From Micrococcales bacterium 31B (GTDB taxonomy: Bacteria > Actinomycetota > Actinomycetes > Actinomycetales > Dermabacteraceae), in contig JAFFTF010000005.1 of the NCBI GenBank assembly GCA_022803075.1, forward strand, positions 290,278 through 354,277: a stretch of 64,000 nt of DNA, written 5' to 3'. Positions 43,587-50,680 of the stretch are shown here, piece by piece (the stretch's first letter is position 1; the number at the start of each line of letters is the position of its first letter). The notes beneath the pieces are model-generated. The model made no database searches. It had not been told where the DNA came from and worked only from the letters and a program-made list of their open reading frames with translations. The translations under genes were made by a program, and so were the position numbers.

Positions 43587-44999
43587 TCACGCGCCGACGG
43601 CAGCGAGGGCCTCGCCCAGGGCTGCCGCGGCCCGCGCCAGGTCGGCGCGGGTCGTGTCACTCCCCCACGAGAATCGTACGGCGCTACGCGCCTCGTCGGT
43701 GCTCACACCACAGGCCAGCAGCACGTGCGAGGGTTCGTCGCGGCCGGCCGCGCACGCCGAGCCGCTCGACGCGATCACGCCGCGGCGCTCCAACTCGAGC
43801 AGAATCGCCTCGCCCGAGAGGCCCGGGAATATAAAGGACGCGTGGGTGGGCAGTCGGCCCCCCGGCCCACTCTCCCCCGGCCCACTCTCCCCCGGCCCAC
43901 TCTCCCCCGGCGCACTCTCCCCCGGCGCACTCTCAGCAGCACCGCCCCCGGCACCGGTCAATCGCGCGCCCGCAGCCAGGCAGGCCGCCAGGGCGTCCGC
44001 AATAAAATGGTCGCGCAGACTCGGGTCGGGGCGGTGCGCGGCGGCGAGGTCGAGGGCCGCCACGAGCCCAACCGCCCCGGCGACGTTGACGGTGCCCGAA
44101 CGGCGGCCGCGCTCCTGACCCCCGCCGTGCAGCACGGGCGACACCCGGGCGCGTGCCCGCACGGCGAGCGCCCCGATGCCCTTCGGCGTGCCGAGTTTAT
44201 GGCCCGAGATCGCAACGGCATCGGCCCCGAGCCCGTCCAGGTCCAGGGCGGGCGCCGACTGCACCGCATCGGTGTGCAGCAGCGCGCCGTGCTCGTGCGC
44301 GATCTCGGCAAGCGCGGCGATGTCGTTCACGCTGCCGATCTCGTTGTTGGCGTGCATCACCGAGACGAGCCTCGTGCGGGCGCCCAGGGCCGCCGCGAGC
44401 GCGGCGGGGTCGAGCGTGCCGTCGCGGCGCACGGGGAGTAACTCGACCGAGGCGCCGCGCGCGGCCAGGGCACGCGCCGTGTCGAGCACCGCCTCGTGCT
44501 CGGCGAGGGTCGTGACGAGCCGAGCGCGCGCAGGGTCGGCGGGGTCGATGAGGCCCTGCAGCGCAAGATTGTCGGACTCCGTGCCGCCGCCCGTGAAGAT
44601 GACCTCGCTCGCTCGAAAACCCAGGTGGGCGGCCACGCGCTCGCGTGCGTCGGCGAGGGCCACGGCGGCGCGTCGGCCCACCTCGTGCACACTCGACGGG
44701 TTGCCAAACTCGGCCGTCAGGTACGGCCACATGGCCTCCAGCACGGCCCGACTCGGCGGCGCGGTCGCGGCGTGATCGAGGTACAGCGGCCCCGCAGGCG
44801 CACCCGCGCCCCCGCCCGTCCGCCCTGTCACGCCCCCGCCCGTCCGCCCTGTCTCGCCCCCGCCCGTCCGCCCTGTCATGCCCGCGCCCGTCCGCCCTGT
44901 CTCGCCCCCGCCCGTCCGCCCTGTCTCGCCCCCGCCCGTCCGCCCTGTCATGCCCGCGCCCGTCCGCCCTGTCTCGCCCCCGCCCGTCCGCCCTGTCAT
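43587..44999 (-). CDS. nadS: Cysteine desulfurase (NifS-like) of the NAD operon, with repeat-extended N terminus
   Basis: PLP-dependent cysteine desulfurase, 470 residues, presumably supplying sulfur for the [4Fe-4S] cluster of NadA, as nadS does in corynebacteria. The enzyme proper starts near residue 71 (LYLDHAATAPPSRAVL). It has TGGGTESDNLAL, HTDAVQSAPALDLDGLGADAVAISGHKLGTPKG (PLP Lys in SGHK) and active Cys in ASSGSACAAG. Residues 2-65 are eight 8-residue units TGRTG(G/A)G(E/M/V/A). A second repeat, five ESxPG units, fills a loop near residue 385. The ATG overlaps the nadC stop (ATGA), and no other good start precedes the enzyme domain, so the repeats are probably translated. Confidence 0.9.
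   Translation of the reverse strand: MTGRTGGGETGRTGAGMTGRTGGGETGRTGGGETGRTGAGMTGRTGGGETGRTGGGVTGRTGGGAGAPAGPLYLDHAATAPPSRAVLEAMWPYLTAEFGNPSSVHEVGRRAAVALADARERVAAHLGFRASEVIFTGGGTESDNLALQGLIDPADPARARLVTTLAEHEAVLDTARALAARGASVELLPVRRDGTLDPAALAAALGARTRLVSVMHANNEIGSVNDIAALAEIAHEHGALLHTDAVQSAPALDLDGLGADAVAISGHKLGTPKGIGALAVRARARVSPVLHGGGQERGRRSGTVNVAGAVGLVAALDLAAAHRPDPSLRDHFIADALAACLAAGARLTGAGGGAAESAPGESAPGESGPGESGPGESGPGGRLPTHASFIFPGLSGEAILLELERRGVIASSGSACAAGRDEPSHVLLACGVSTDEARSAVRFSWGSDTTRADLARAAAALGEALAAVGA
43861..43935. repeat. 15-bp tandem repeat encoding ESxPG in nadS
   Basis: Five near-identical 15-bp units (CCCGGCCCACTCTCC or CCCGGCGCACTCTCC on the plus strand) lie in frame in a loop shortly before the active-site Cys segment. 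Confidence 0.92.
44805..44996. repeat. 24-bp tandem repeat (x8) at the nadS start
   Basis: Eight 24-bp units (core CCCGTCCGCCCTGTC on the plus strand) directly follow the nadS start codon. Some units end in ATG on the coding strand (residues 17 and 41), creating additional in-frame potential starts. Copy-number change would keep the frame. Confidence 0.93.
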
Positions 45000-45898
45000 G
45001 CCCGCGCGAGGTCTTCCGCGCTGCGGCGATGCGGCTGCACCATCTCGCCGACATCGAGACCGAGGTCGAGACTGCGCACGGCATGCGTGAGCGCCCCCAC
45101 CGAGATCAGGTCCACGCCCGTCTCCGCGATCGCGCGCACCGAGTCGAGCGAAACCCCGCCGCTGGCCTCAACCTGGGCGCGCCCGGCGATCAGCTCGACC
45201 CCGCGGCGCAGGTCGGCCAGCGAGAAATTGTCGAGCATGATCGTGTCGGCTCCGCCCGCGAGCACGGGCTCAATCTGCGCGAGCGTATCCACCTCGACCT
45301 CCAGGTGGGTCGTGTGGCCGAGCCGCTGCCGGGCCGTGCGAATCGCCTCTTCGAGGGTCAGCCCCGTCGCGAGCAGCACCGCGAGGTGGTTATCCTTCGC
45401 GAGCACAGCATCAGAGAGTGAGTAGCGATGGTTCGAGCCGCCGCCGCAGCGCACGGCGTGACGCTCGAACGCGCGCAGCCCCGGCGTGGTCTTGCGGGTA
45501 TCGGCAATCCGAGCCCCCGTGCCCTCCACCGCCGCGACGAACCGGGCCGTCTGCGTCGCGATGCCCGAGAGTCGCTGCACGAAATTCAGCGCGATGCGCT
45601 CCCCGCGCAGGATGGCCCGGGCGTCCCCCGCCACCGTGGCGAGCACGGCGTCCGGCTCGAAGGTCTGCCCCTCGGCGCACAGCACCCGCACGTCGAGGCC
45701 CGCGCCGCACTGTGTGAACGCGGAGGCGAGCACGGCCCCGCCGGCGAACACGCCCGGTTCGCGCGCCACGAGCCGCGCCGTGGTTTGAGTGCCCTCGGGG
45801 ATGAAAACGGCGCTCGTGAGGTCACCCCACGGGGCGTCCTCGGCGAGGGCCGCCGCGACGGCCCGATCAATGACCTCAGAGGTGAGCAGAGTATGCAC
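44996..45898 (-). CDS. nadC: Nicotinate-nucleotide pyrophosphorylase (carboxylating), quinolinate phosphoribosyltransferase
   Basis: Converts quinolinate and PRPP to nicotinate mononucleotide, the third step of de novo NAD synthesis. 300 residues. Family motifs: GDLTSAVFIPEG near residue 25, ERIALNFVQRLSGIATQTARFV, ADTRKTTPGLRAFERHAVRCGGGSNHRYSLSDAVLAKDNH in pieces near residue 145-180, EVEVDTLAQIEPVLAGGADTIMLDNF and EASGGVSLDSVRAIAETGVDLISVGALTHAV. Its start lies inside the end of nadB (23-bp overlap) and its stop overlaps the nadS ATG, so nadB-nadC-nadS are tightly coupled. Confidence 0.96.
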   Translation of the reverse strand: MHTLLTSEVIDRAVAAALAEDAPWGDLTSAVFIPEGTQTTARLVAREPGVFAGGAVLASAFTQCGAGLDVRVLCAEGQTFEPDAVLATVAGDARAILRGERIALNFVQRLSGIATQTARFVAAVEGTGARIADTRKTTPGLRAFERHAVRCGGGSNHRYSLSDAVLAKDNHLAVLLATGLTLEEAIRTARQRLGHTTHLEVEVDTLAQIEPVLAGGADTIMLDNFSLADLRRGVELIAGRAQVEASGGVSLDSVRAIAETGVDLISVGALTHAVRSLDLGLDVGEMVQPHRRSAEDLARA

Positions 45899-47525
45899 GG
45901 AACGGCCTTTCGGTAGTACACACGAAGCGGTGCGAGAAATACTTCGACACGTGGGGGTATTCCACGCGGTAGTGGGCGCCCCGCGATTCGGCCCGCGCGA
46001 GGGCGGCGTGCACGCTCGCGAACGCGAGCTCGAGCAGGTTCAGGTCTTCGAGCTCGCCCACGGTGCTCGGCGCGGGCACCACCTGGCGCCAGAATTCGAG
46101 CGTGTTCGAAGCGCTCTGCAGGTCGGCGCCCGTGCGAAACACGCCCATGTTCTGCCACATGAGCTTTTGCAGCTTGGCCCGAGTGAACGAGAAATTCTCG
46201 GGGTCAGAGAGGCCCTGAAAATTGGTGCCGCCCGAGAAGTCGTCGGCCTCCACGCGAGCGGGGACGCTCAGGTAGTGCAGTGGCACGGTCGCCTCGTTGG
46301 CGGCCGGCGCGTTCCACAGGCCGCGGCTGATGGCGAAGGCCGCGCGCTCACCGTACACGACGCCCTCTAGCAGCGAATTGGAGGCGATGCGATTGGCTCC
46401 GTGCACGCCCGTGCAGGCCGCCTCGCCGACCGCGAGCAGGCCGGGCAGGCTGCTGCGCGAATGCGAATCGGTGGCGATGCCGCCCATCCAAAAGTGCGCG
46501 GCGGGGGACACGGGAATCGGATTGCGCGACCAGTCATACCCCAGGGTGCGCGTCGCCGCGTCGATGGTGGGAAACCGCGCCGCGAGCGTCTTGGCGTCGC
46601 CCACGGGCCGGGCATCCAGCATGACCGGAGTGCCGGGCTGCAGCAGCATCTCGGCCACGATGGAACGTGCCACGACGTCGCGCGCCGCGAGCTCGGCGAG
46701 GGTATTGGCCTCCTGCATGAAGCGAGCGCCGTCGGTGTTCAGCAGGGTGCCTCCCGCCCCCCGCACGGCCTCCGAGATCAGGACGCCCGGGCCACCCTCT
46801 GGCGCCGCCAGATACGTGGGGTGGAACTGATAAAACTCCAGGTCAACCAGCTCGGCGCCCGCGCGGTAGGCCGCCGCGATGCCGTCGCCCGTCGCGCCCA
46901 GCGGGTTCGTGGTGTGGCTGTACATCTGACCGGCGCCGCCCGTCGCCAACACCGTCACGTCGGCGCGGAGTTCTCGCGACTGCTCCAAACTGGACGACCC
47001 ACCCTGCTCGTGCGGGGCAATCACGGCACCCGCGACGCGTCCGAAATCGACAATCAAATCGACCAGCGCATGGTTCTCGATCAGCTCGACCGAACCGGCC
47101 TCGGCGGCGGCGCGCAGCGCGCGGTTCAGGGCGGCCTGAATGGCCGCGCCCGTCGCGTCACCCCCCGCATGCAGCACGCGCGGGTTCGAGTGCGCGCCCT
47201 CCAGGCCGCGCGCGAGCTCTTCACCCTCGCGGTCGAACTGCACGCCGAGTGCTTGCAGGCGTCGCACATGCGCGGCCGCCTCGAAGCACATGGCGCGCAC
47301 GGCGTTGGCGTCGCCGATGCCGCCGCTTACCGTGAGGGTGTCTTGGGCGTGACGAATCACGCCGTCGGGGCCGCTCATCTCGGCGGCGATGCCGCCCTGG
47401 GCCCACTCGGTGGAGCCCTGGCCGAGCTCGCCCTTGGTCACCACCGTGACCTCGTTGTGCTTGAGCGAGGCGAGCGCCGCGGTGATGCCCGCGATGCCCG
47501 TGCCGATCACAAGTACTTTTGCCAT
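45876..47525 (-). CDS. nadB: L-aspartate oxidase
   Basis: FAD-dependent oxidase making iminoaspartate, the first step of de novo NAD synthesis. The ATG giving MAKVLVIGTGIAG is used, for 549 residues; a longer frame upstream would enter nadA. The FAD-binding site is GTGIAGITAALASL; other motifs are GSTEWAQGGIAAEM, HAGGDATGAAIQ, HTTNPLGATGDGIAAAYRAGAELVDLEFYQFHPT near residue 215, HFWMGGIATDSHSRSSLPGLLAVGEAACTGVHGANRIASNSLLE in pieces near residue 355-395, and the C-terminal helical domain LQKLMWQNMGVFRTG. It lies 19 bp after nadA. Confidence 0.96.
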   Translation of the reverse strand: MAKVLVIGTGIAGITAALASLKHNEVTVVTKGELGQGSTEWAQGGIAAEMSGPDGVIRHAQDTLTVSGGIGDANAVRAMCFEAAAHVRRLQALGVQFDREGEELARGLEGAHSNPRVLHAGGDATGAAIQAALNRALRAAAEAGSVELIENHALVDLIVDFGRVAGAVIAPHEQGGSSSLEQSRELRADVTVLATGGAGQMYSHTTNPLGATGDGIAAAYRAGAELVDLEFYQFHPTYLAAPEGGPGVLISEAVRGAGGTLLNTDGARFMQEANTLAELAARDVVARSIVAEMLLQPGTPVMLDARPVGDAKTLAARFPTIDAATRTLGYDWSRNPIPVSPAAHFWMGGIATDSHSRSSLPGLLAVGEAACTGVHGANRIASNSLLEGVVYGERAAFAISRGLWNAPAANEATVPLHYLSVPARVEADDFSGGTNFQGLSDPENFSFTRAKLQKLMWQNMGVFRTGADLQSASNTLEFWRQVVPAPSTVGELEDLNLLELAFASVHAALARAESRGAHYRVEYPHVSKYFSHRFVCTTERPFRAYSAHL

Positions 47526-47544
47526 GGAGGGTTTCCTGACTGAA

Positions 47545-48867
47545 TCAGGCGGTGCGCACGGGGGGCACCGCGGCGAGCATGCGCTCAAGGGCTATGGCGG
47601 CGGGTTGGGCCACGTCAGCGGGGACGCTGATCTGGTTCACAACCCTACCCGCGACCAGTTCTTCGAGCACCCACGCGAGGAACCCCGGGTGAATGCGGTA
47701 CATCGTCGAGCAGGGGCAGATCACGGGATCGAGGCAGAAAATGGTGTGCTGCGGATTCTCGGCCGCGAGCCGCTGCACGAGGTTGATCTCGGTGCCGATC
47801 GCGAACGTGGTGCCCGCGGGCGCCGCCGCGATGGCCTTCACGATGAAGTCGGTCGAGCCGGACGAGTCGGCGGCGTCGACCACGGGCATGGGGCACTCGG
47901 GGTGCACGACGACGTGCACCCCGGGGTGTTCGGCCCGGGCCTTGTCAATCTGCTGCACCGTGAACCGCTTGTGTACCGAGCAGAAACCGTGCCACAGCAG
48001 CACCTTCGCGTCGCGCAGGGTCTCCTCGGTGTTGCCGCCGAGTGGCTTGTGGGGGTTCCACAGGGGCATCTGCTCAAGGGGCACGCCCATCGCCTTGGCG
48101 GTATTGCGGCCGAGGTGCTGGTCGGGGAAGAACAGCACGCGCTGCCCGCGCTCGAACGCCCACTCGAGCACGGTGCTGGCGTTGGATGACGTGCAGACGA
48201 TGCCCCCGTGGCGTCCACAAAAGGCCTTAAGCGCGGCCGAGGAGTTCATGTAGGTCACGGGAATCACCGGCTGGCGGCCCTCGGCGTCGGGTTCGCTGCC
48301 GAAGAGGTCGGTGAGCTGTTCCCAGCAATCCTCGACGCTGTCGGCGTCGGCCATGTCGGCCATGGAGCAGCCGGCGGCGAGGTTGGGCAGCACCACGCTC
48401 TGGTGCGGGCCCGTCAGGATGTCGGCCGTCTCGGCCATGAAGTGCACGCCACAGAACACGATCGCCTCGGCGTCGGGGTTGGCCTTGGCGGCGTTCGCGA
48501 GCTGAAAGCTGTCGCCCACGAAGTCGGCGTGCTGCACCACCTCGTCGCGCTGGTAGAAGTGGCCCATGACCTTGACGCGGTCGCCGAGCGCCTGCTTCGC
48601 GGCGATGATGCGTTCGTGCAGTTCGGCCTCGCTGGCCTGCTGGTATTCGGCCGGCAGGGCGCCCTGGCGGGGTGCGGCGGCGGGCAACTCGTCGTTTTCG
48701 GACGCGCCCGGTCCATACGTTGGCATGGAATCGAAGGTCCAGGGTGCCTGGGCGAGGCCGCTGCCGCAGGTCTTGGTTTCGGTCTCGTTGGCGCGCGAAA
48801 TGTCGCGGATGCTGAGCGCGACCGAGGCGAGCGCGCGGGTGTCTGTGGGGTCACTGGTGAGGGTCAT
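47545..48867 (-). CDS. nadA: Quinolinate synthase A
   Basis: [4Fe-4S] enzyme condensing iminoaspartate with dihydroxyacetone phosphate to quinolinate. 440 residues, including a ~70-residue N-terminal extension typical of actinobacteria. Conserved segments: VMGHFYQRDEVVQHADFVGDSFQLA near residue 100, VVLPNLAAGCSMADMADADSVEDCW (cluster Cys), PVTYMNSSAALKAFCGRHGGIVCTSSNA (Cys), LFFPDQHLGRNTA, HPGVHVVVHPECPMPVVDAADSSGSTDFI, and DPVICPCSTMYR (cluster Cys). It is 45 bp downstream of nrtR. Cluster maturation probably needs the nadS product. Confidence 0.96.
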   Translation of the reverse strand: MTLTSDPTDTRALASVALSIRDISRANETETKTCGSGLAQAPWTFDSMPTYGPGASENDELPAAAPRQGALPAEYQQASEAELHERIIAAKQALGDRVKVMGHFYQRDEVVQHADFVGDSFQLANAAKANPDAEAIVFCGVHFMAETADILTGPHQSVVLPNLAAGCSMADMADADSVEDCWEQLTDLFGSEPDAEGRQPVIPVTYMNSSAALKAFCGRHGGIVCTSSNASTVLEWAFERGQRVLFFPDQHLGRNTAKAMGVPLEQMPLWNPHKPLGGNTEETLRDAKVLLWHGFCSVHKRFTVQQIDKARAEHPGVHVVVHPECPMPVVDAADSSGSTDFIVKAIAAAPAGTTFAIGTEINLVQRLAAENPQHTIFCLDPVICPCSTMYRIHPGFLAWVLEELVAGRVVNQISVPADVAQPAAIALERMLAAVPPVRTA

Positions 48868-48912
48868 GGTCAGACTTTCTCGTGGGGCCGCGTGGCTGCG
48901 GCTAGTGGTGGT

Positions 48913-49635
48913 TTAGGACTGGCGCGTGGAGAGCGGGCCGTTGTCGGCGAGGTCGATGTCGCCGTTGTAGCGGAACAGTCGGGGCGGTCGGTGGCGGGTG
49001 CCCTGCAGCCGCTCGCCCGTGTCGACGAGCGCGTCGGAGGCCTCCATGGAGCGCCGGAAGTTGGCCGGGTCTAGCTTGCGGCCCAGCACGGCCTCGTGCA
49101 CTTCGCGAAGTTGCGCGATGGTGAAGGTTTCGCCGAGCACGGCGTGCGCGATGCGGCTGTATTCGACTTTGTTGCGCAGTCGCCAGAGCGCGTATTCAAC
49201 GATGAGACCGTGGTCGAAGGCGAGCGCCGGGAGGTACTCGGCGGGAAACCAGCGCACGTTCTCGCTTTCGGCGAGGCGGTTGGCCTCGTCGCTGTTGATG
49301 AGTGCCCAGTACACGACGCTCACGAGTCGCGCGATGTGGAACGGGGCCGTCATGCGCACGCCGTGCCGCGGGTTGGAGCGCTTCGGGTCGCCGAAGGCAT
49401 AGAGCTGTTCGAGGTAGCGGGGTTCGACGCCGGTGGTCTCGTAGAGGTAGCGCCGCGCGGCGTCTTCGAGGCCGTCGGTGGTGTTGAGGGGGCCGCCGGG
49501 CAGGGCCCACTGGCCCTTGTAGGGCTCGCGGACGCGGCGCACCACGGGGATCCACAGCCGGGGGCCGTGGGGCGTGTCGCGCAGCGAGAAGATTACCGTG
49601 GAGACGGCGATCCCGAGACGGGCGGGTTCTGGCAT
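48913..49635 (-). CDS. nrtR: NrtR-type NAD biosynthesis regulator (Nudix domain plus winged helix)
   Basis: A 240-residue repressor of NAD synthesis genes, the NrtR (NdnR) family: a Nudix-like domain senses ADP-ribose or related NAD metabolites and a C-terminal winged helix binds DNA. The Nudix part begins VIFSLRDTPHGPRLWIPVVRR. The Nudix box reads GPLNTTDGLEDAARRYLYETTGV, where the catalytic REUxEE positions are R-Y-L-Y-E-T, so hydrolysis is probably lost. The winged helix is KVEYSRIAHAVLGETFTIAQLREVHEAVLGRKLDPANFRRSMEASDAL in pieces near residue 150-200. It is the first gene of the NAD operon and probably autoregulates through the palindrome at 49664-49684. Confidence 0.92.
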   Translation of the reverse strand: MPEPARLGIAVSTVIFSLRDTPHGPRLWIPVVRRVREPYKGQWALPGGPLNTTDGLEDAARRYLYETTGVEPRYLEQLYAFGDPKRSNPRHGVRMTAPFHIARLVSVVYWALINSDEANRLAESENVRWFPAEYLPALAFDHGLIVEYALWRLRNKVEYSRIAHAVLGETFTIAQLREVHEAVLGRKLDPANFRRSMEASDALVDTGERLQGTRHRPPRLFRYNGDIDLADNGPLSTRQS

Positions 49636-49663
49636 CGTTTTCCTTCGTAGCGTTCAGAGCATC

Positions 49664-49684
49664 TTATAGTCATCCTGACCAAAA
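49664..49684. promoter_or_regulatory. Probable NrtR operator
   Basis: TTATAGTCA-TCC-TGACCAAAA is a 21-bp imperfect palindrome (7 of 9 arm positions symmetric) 29 bp upstream of nrtR, in the 107-bp gap shared with the divergent GNAT gene. The AGTCA/TGAC arms resemble known actinobacterial NrtR boxes; assignment rests on this and on position. Confidence 0.7.
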
Positions 49685-49742
49685 GCAGCACCCGCGGCGA
49701 GGGTGGGGTGCGTCACACCAGGGCGCAGACTAGGCTGATGGC

Positions 49743-50234
49743 GTGAACCACACGCTGCGCCCCGCCACCCATGCCGACGCCGAAACCCTCGCTGACCTGC
49801 GCGCCCGCGCCCTCCACTCCGACCTCGTGCGGCTCGACCTCTACGACCCGCCCCGCAACCGCGCCCGCTTCATGCGGGGCTACCAACCCGAGCACACGGG
49901 CGTCCTCGAAGACAGCCAGGGCCGCGTGATCGGGTGTATCGCCCTGCGCCCCGCCACCGAATGCTGGTGGCTCGAACACTTCTACCTCGACCCCGACGTG
50001 CAGGGCCGCGGGCTCGGCACCTCCCTGCTGCGCTTCACCCTGTTTGACTATGCGCCGGACGCCCTGGTGGCCCGCTGGCGCGCAAGCCCCGCCGGCGGCG
50101 CCGCCGTGCGGCCCGTTTGCTTGAATGTGCTGGCGGGAAGCGCCGCGCGGCGCCTGTACGAACGGTTCGGTTTCACGGTGTACGCGACCGAGGCACCCGA
50201 CGGCGTGGACGAATGGATGCTGCTCGAACGCTGA
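49743..50234 (+). CDS. GNAT family N-acetyltransferase
   Basis: A 163-residue acetyltransferase using acetyl-CoA; acceptor unknown. The N-terminal LRPATHADAETLADLRARAL is the usual first strand and helix. Motif A is WWLEHFYLDPDVQGRGLGTSLLRF near residue 80 (Q-G-R-G-L-G). Motif B is VCLNVLAGSAARRLYERFGFTVYA. It starts at GTG with TAGGCT seven bases upstream, a spacing that suggests a leaderless transcript. It is divergent from nrtR but has no obvious link to NAD synthesis. Confidence 0.9.
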   Translation: MNHTLRPATHADAETLADLRARALHSDLVRLDLYDPPRNRARFMRGYQPEHTGVLEDSQGRVIGCIALRPATECWWLEHFYLDPDVQGRGLGTSLLRFTLFDYAPDALVARWRASPAGGAAVRPVCLNVLAGSAARRLYERFGFTVYATEAPDGVDEWMLLER

Positions 50235-50336
50235 CACCTCGAAGTTTTTTAAGTGACCCTGTACCACTTCGTGCGCGGCGGGAGTAAGCTGCGAGGGCAC
50301 GGCTAGGTCAGTCGCGCAATGATTTCAGGGGGAATC

Positions 50337-50552
50337 ATGAAGAAAGTTGTCAATCGATGGGGGGTCGTCGCGTCCGCGGCGATCCTGGCGTCAACAGTTT
50401 TCGGCGGAGCGGCGAGCGCCTCGGCGTCGTTCGTCCCCATACCTCCGGATCCGGGCGGGGGCGGACCCGTAGACCCACCACCGTGCTTCCGCCTCCATTC
50501 GGTGCACGACGCGGGATTTGCGGTGGGTTCGCCCGACCGCGTGTGCTCCTAG
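50337..50552 (+). CDS. Small secreted Pro/Gly-rich peptide, possibly truncated
   Basis: A 71-residue exported peptide. MKKVVNRWGVVASAAILASTVFGGAASASA is a clear Sec signal peptide, with AGGGGGAATC just upstream; a further ATG six codons earlier is possible. The mature ~40 residues are Pro/Gly-rich (PIPPDPGGGGPVDPPP) with two Cys (PPCFRLHSVHDAGF... RVCS). Translation ends at TAG, but the same frame continues with a Tyr-rich stretch (LAEYNAYYVYKAV) until a terminator, so the TAG may have shortened an older protein. No family recognised. Confidence 0.65.
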   Translation: MKKVVNRWGVVASAAILASTVFGGAASASASFVPIPPDPGGGGPVDPPPCFRLHSVHDAGFAVGSPDRVCS

Positions 50553-50596
50553 ACGCTCGCCGAGTACAACGCGTACTACGTGTACAAGGCAGTGTT

Positions 50597-50632
50597 GACG
50601 CCCCGCAACCCTCCCAAGGGTTGCGGGGCGTC
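50597..50632. terminator. Bidirectional terminator hairpin
   Basis: A perfect 16-bp stem (GACGCCCCGCAACCCT / AGGGTTGCGGGGCGTC) with loop CCCA, between the convergent secreted-peptide and helicase genes. No long T run follows. Confidence 0.82.
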
Positions 50633-50680
50633 GCTCTGCCCGCGCGCGCGTGCGGGAACAGATTAGGTGCCTTCGCTGCC

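Noticed and set aside
44805-44996. Possible CRISPR-like array
   Set aside because: Units are contiguous 24-bp repeats without spacers, in frame with nadS, and no cas genes are present.
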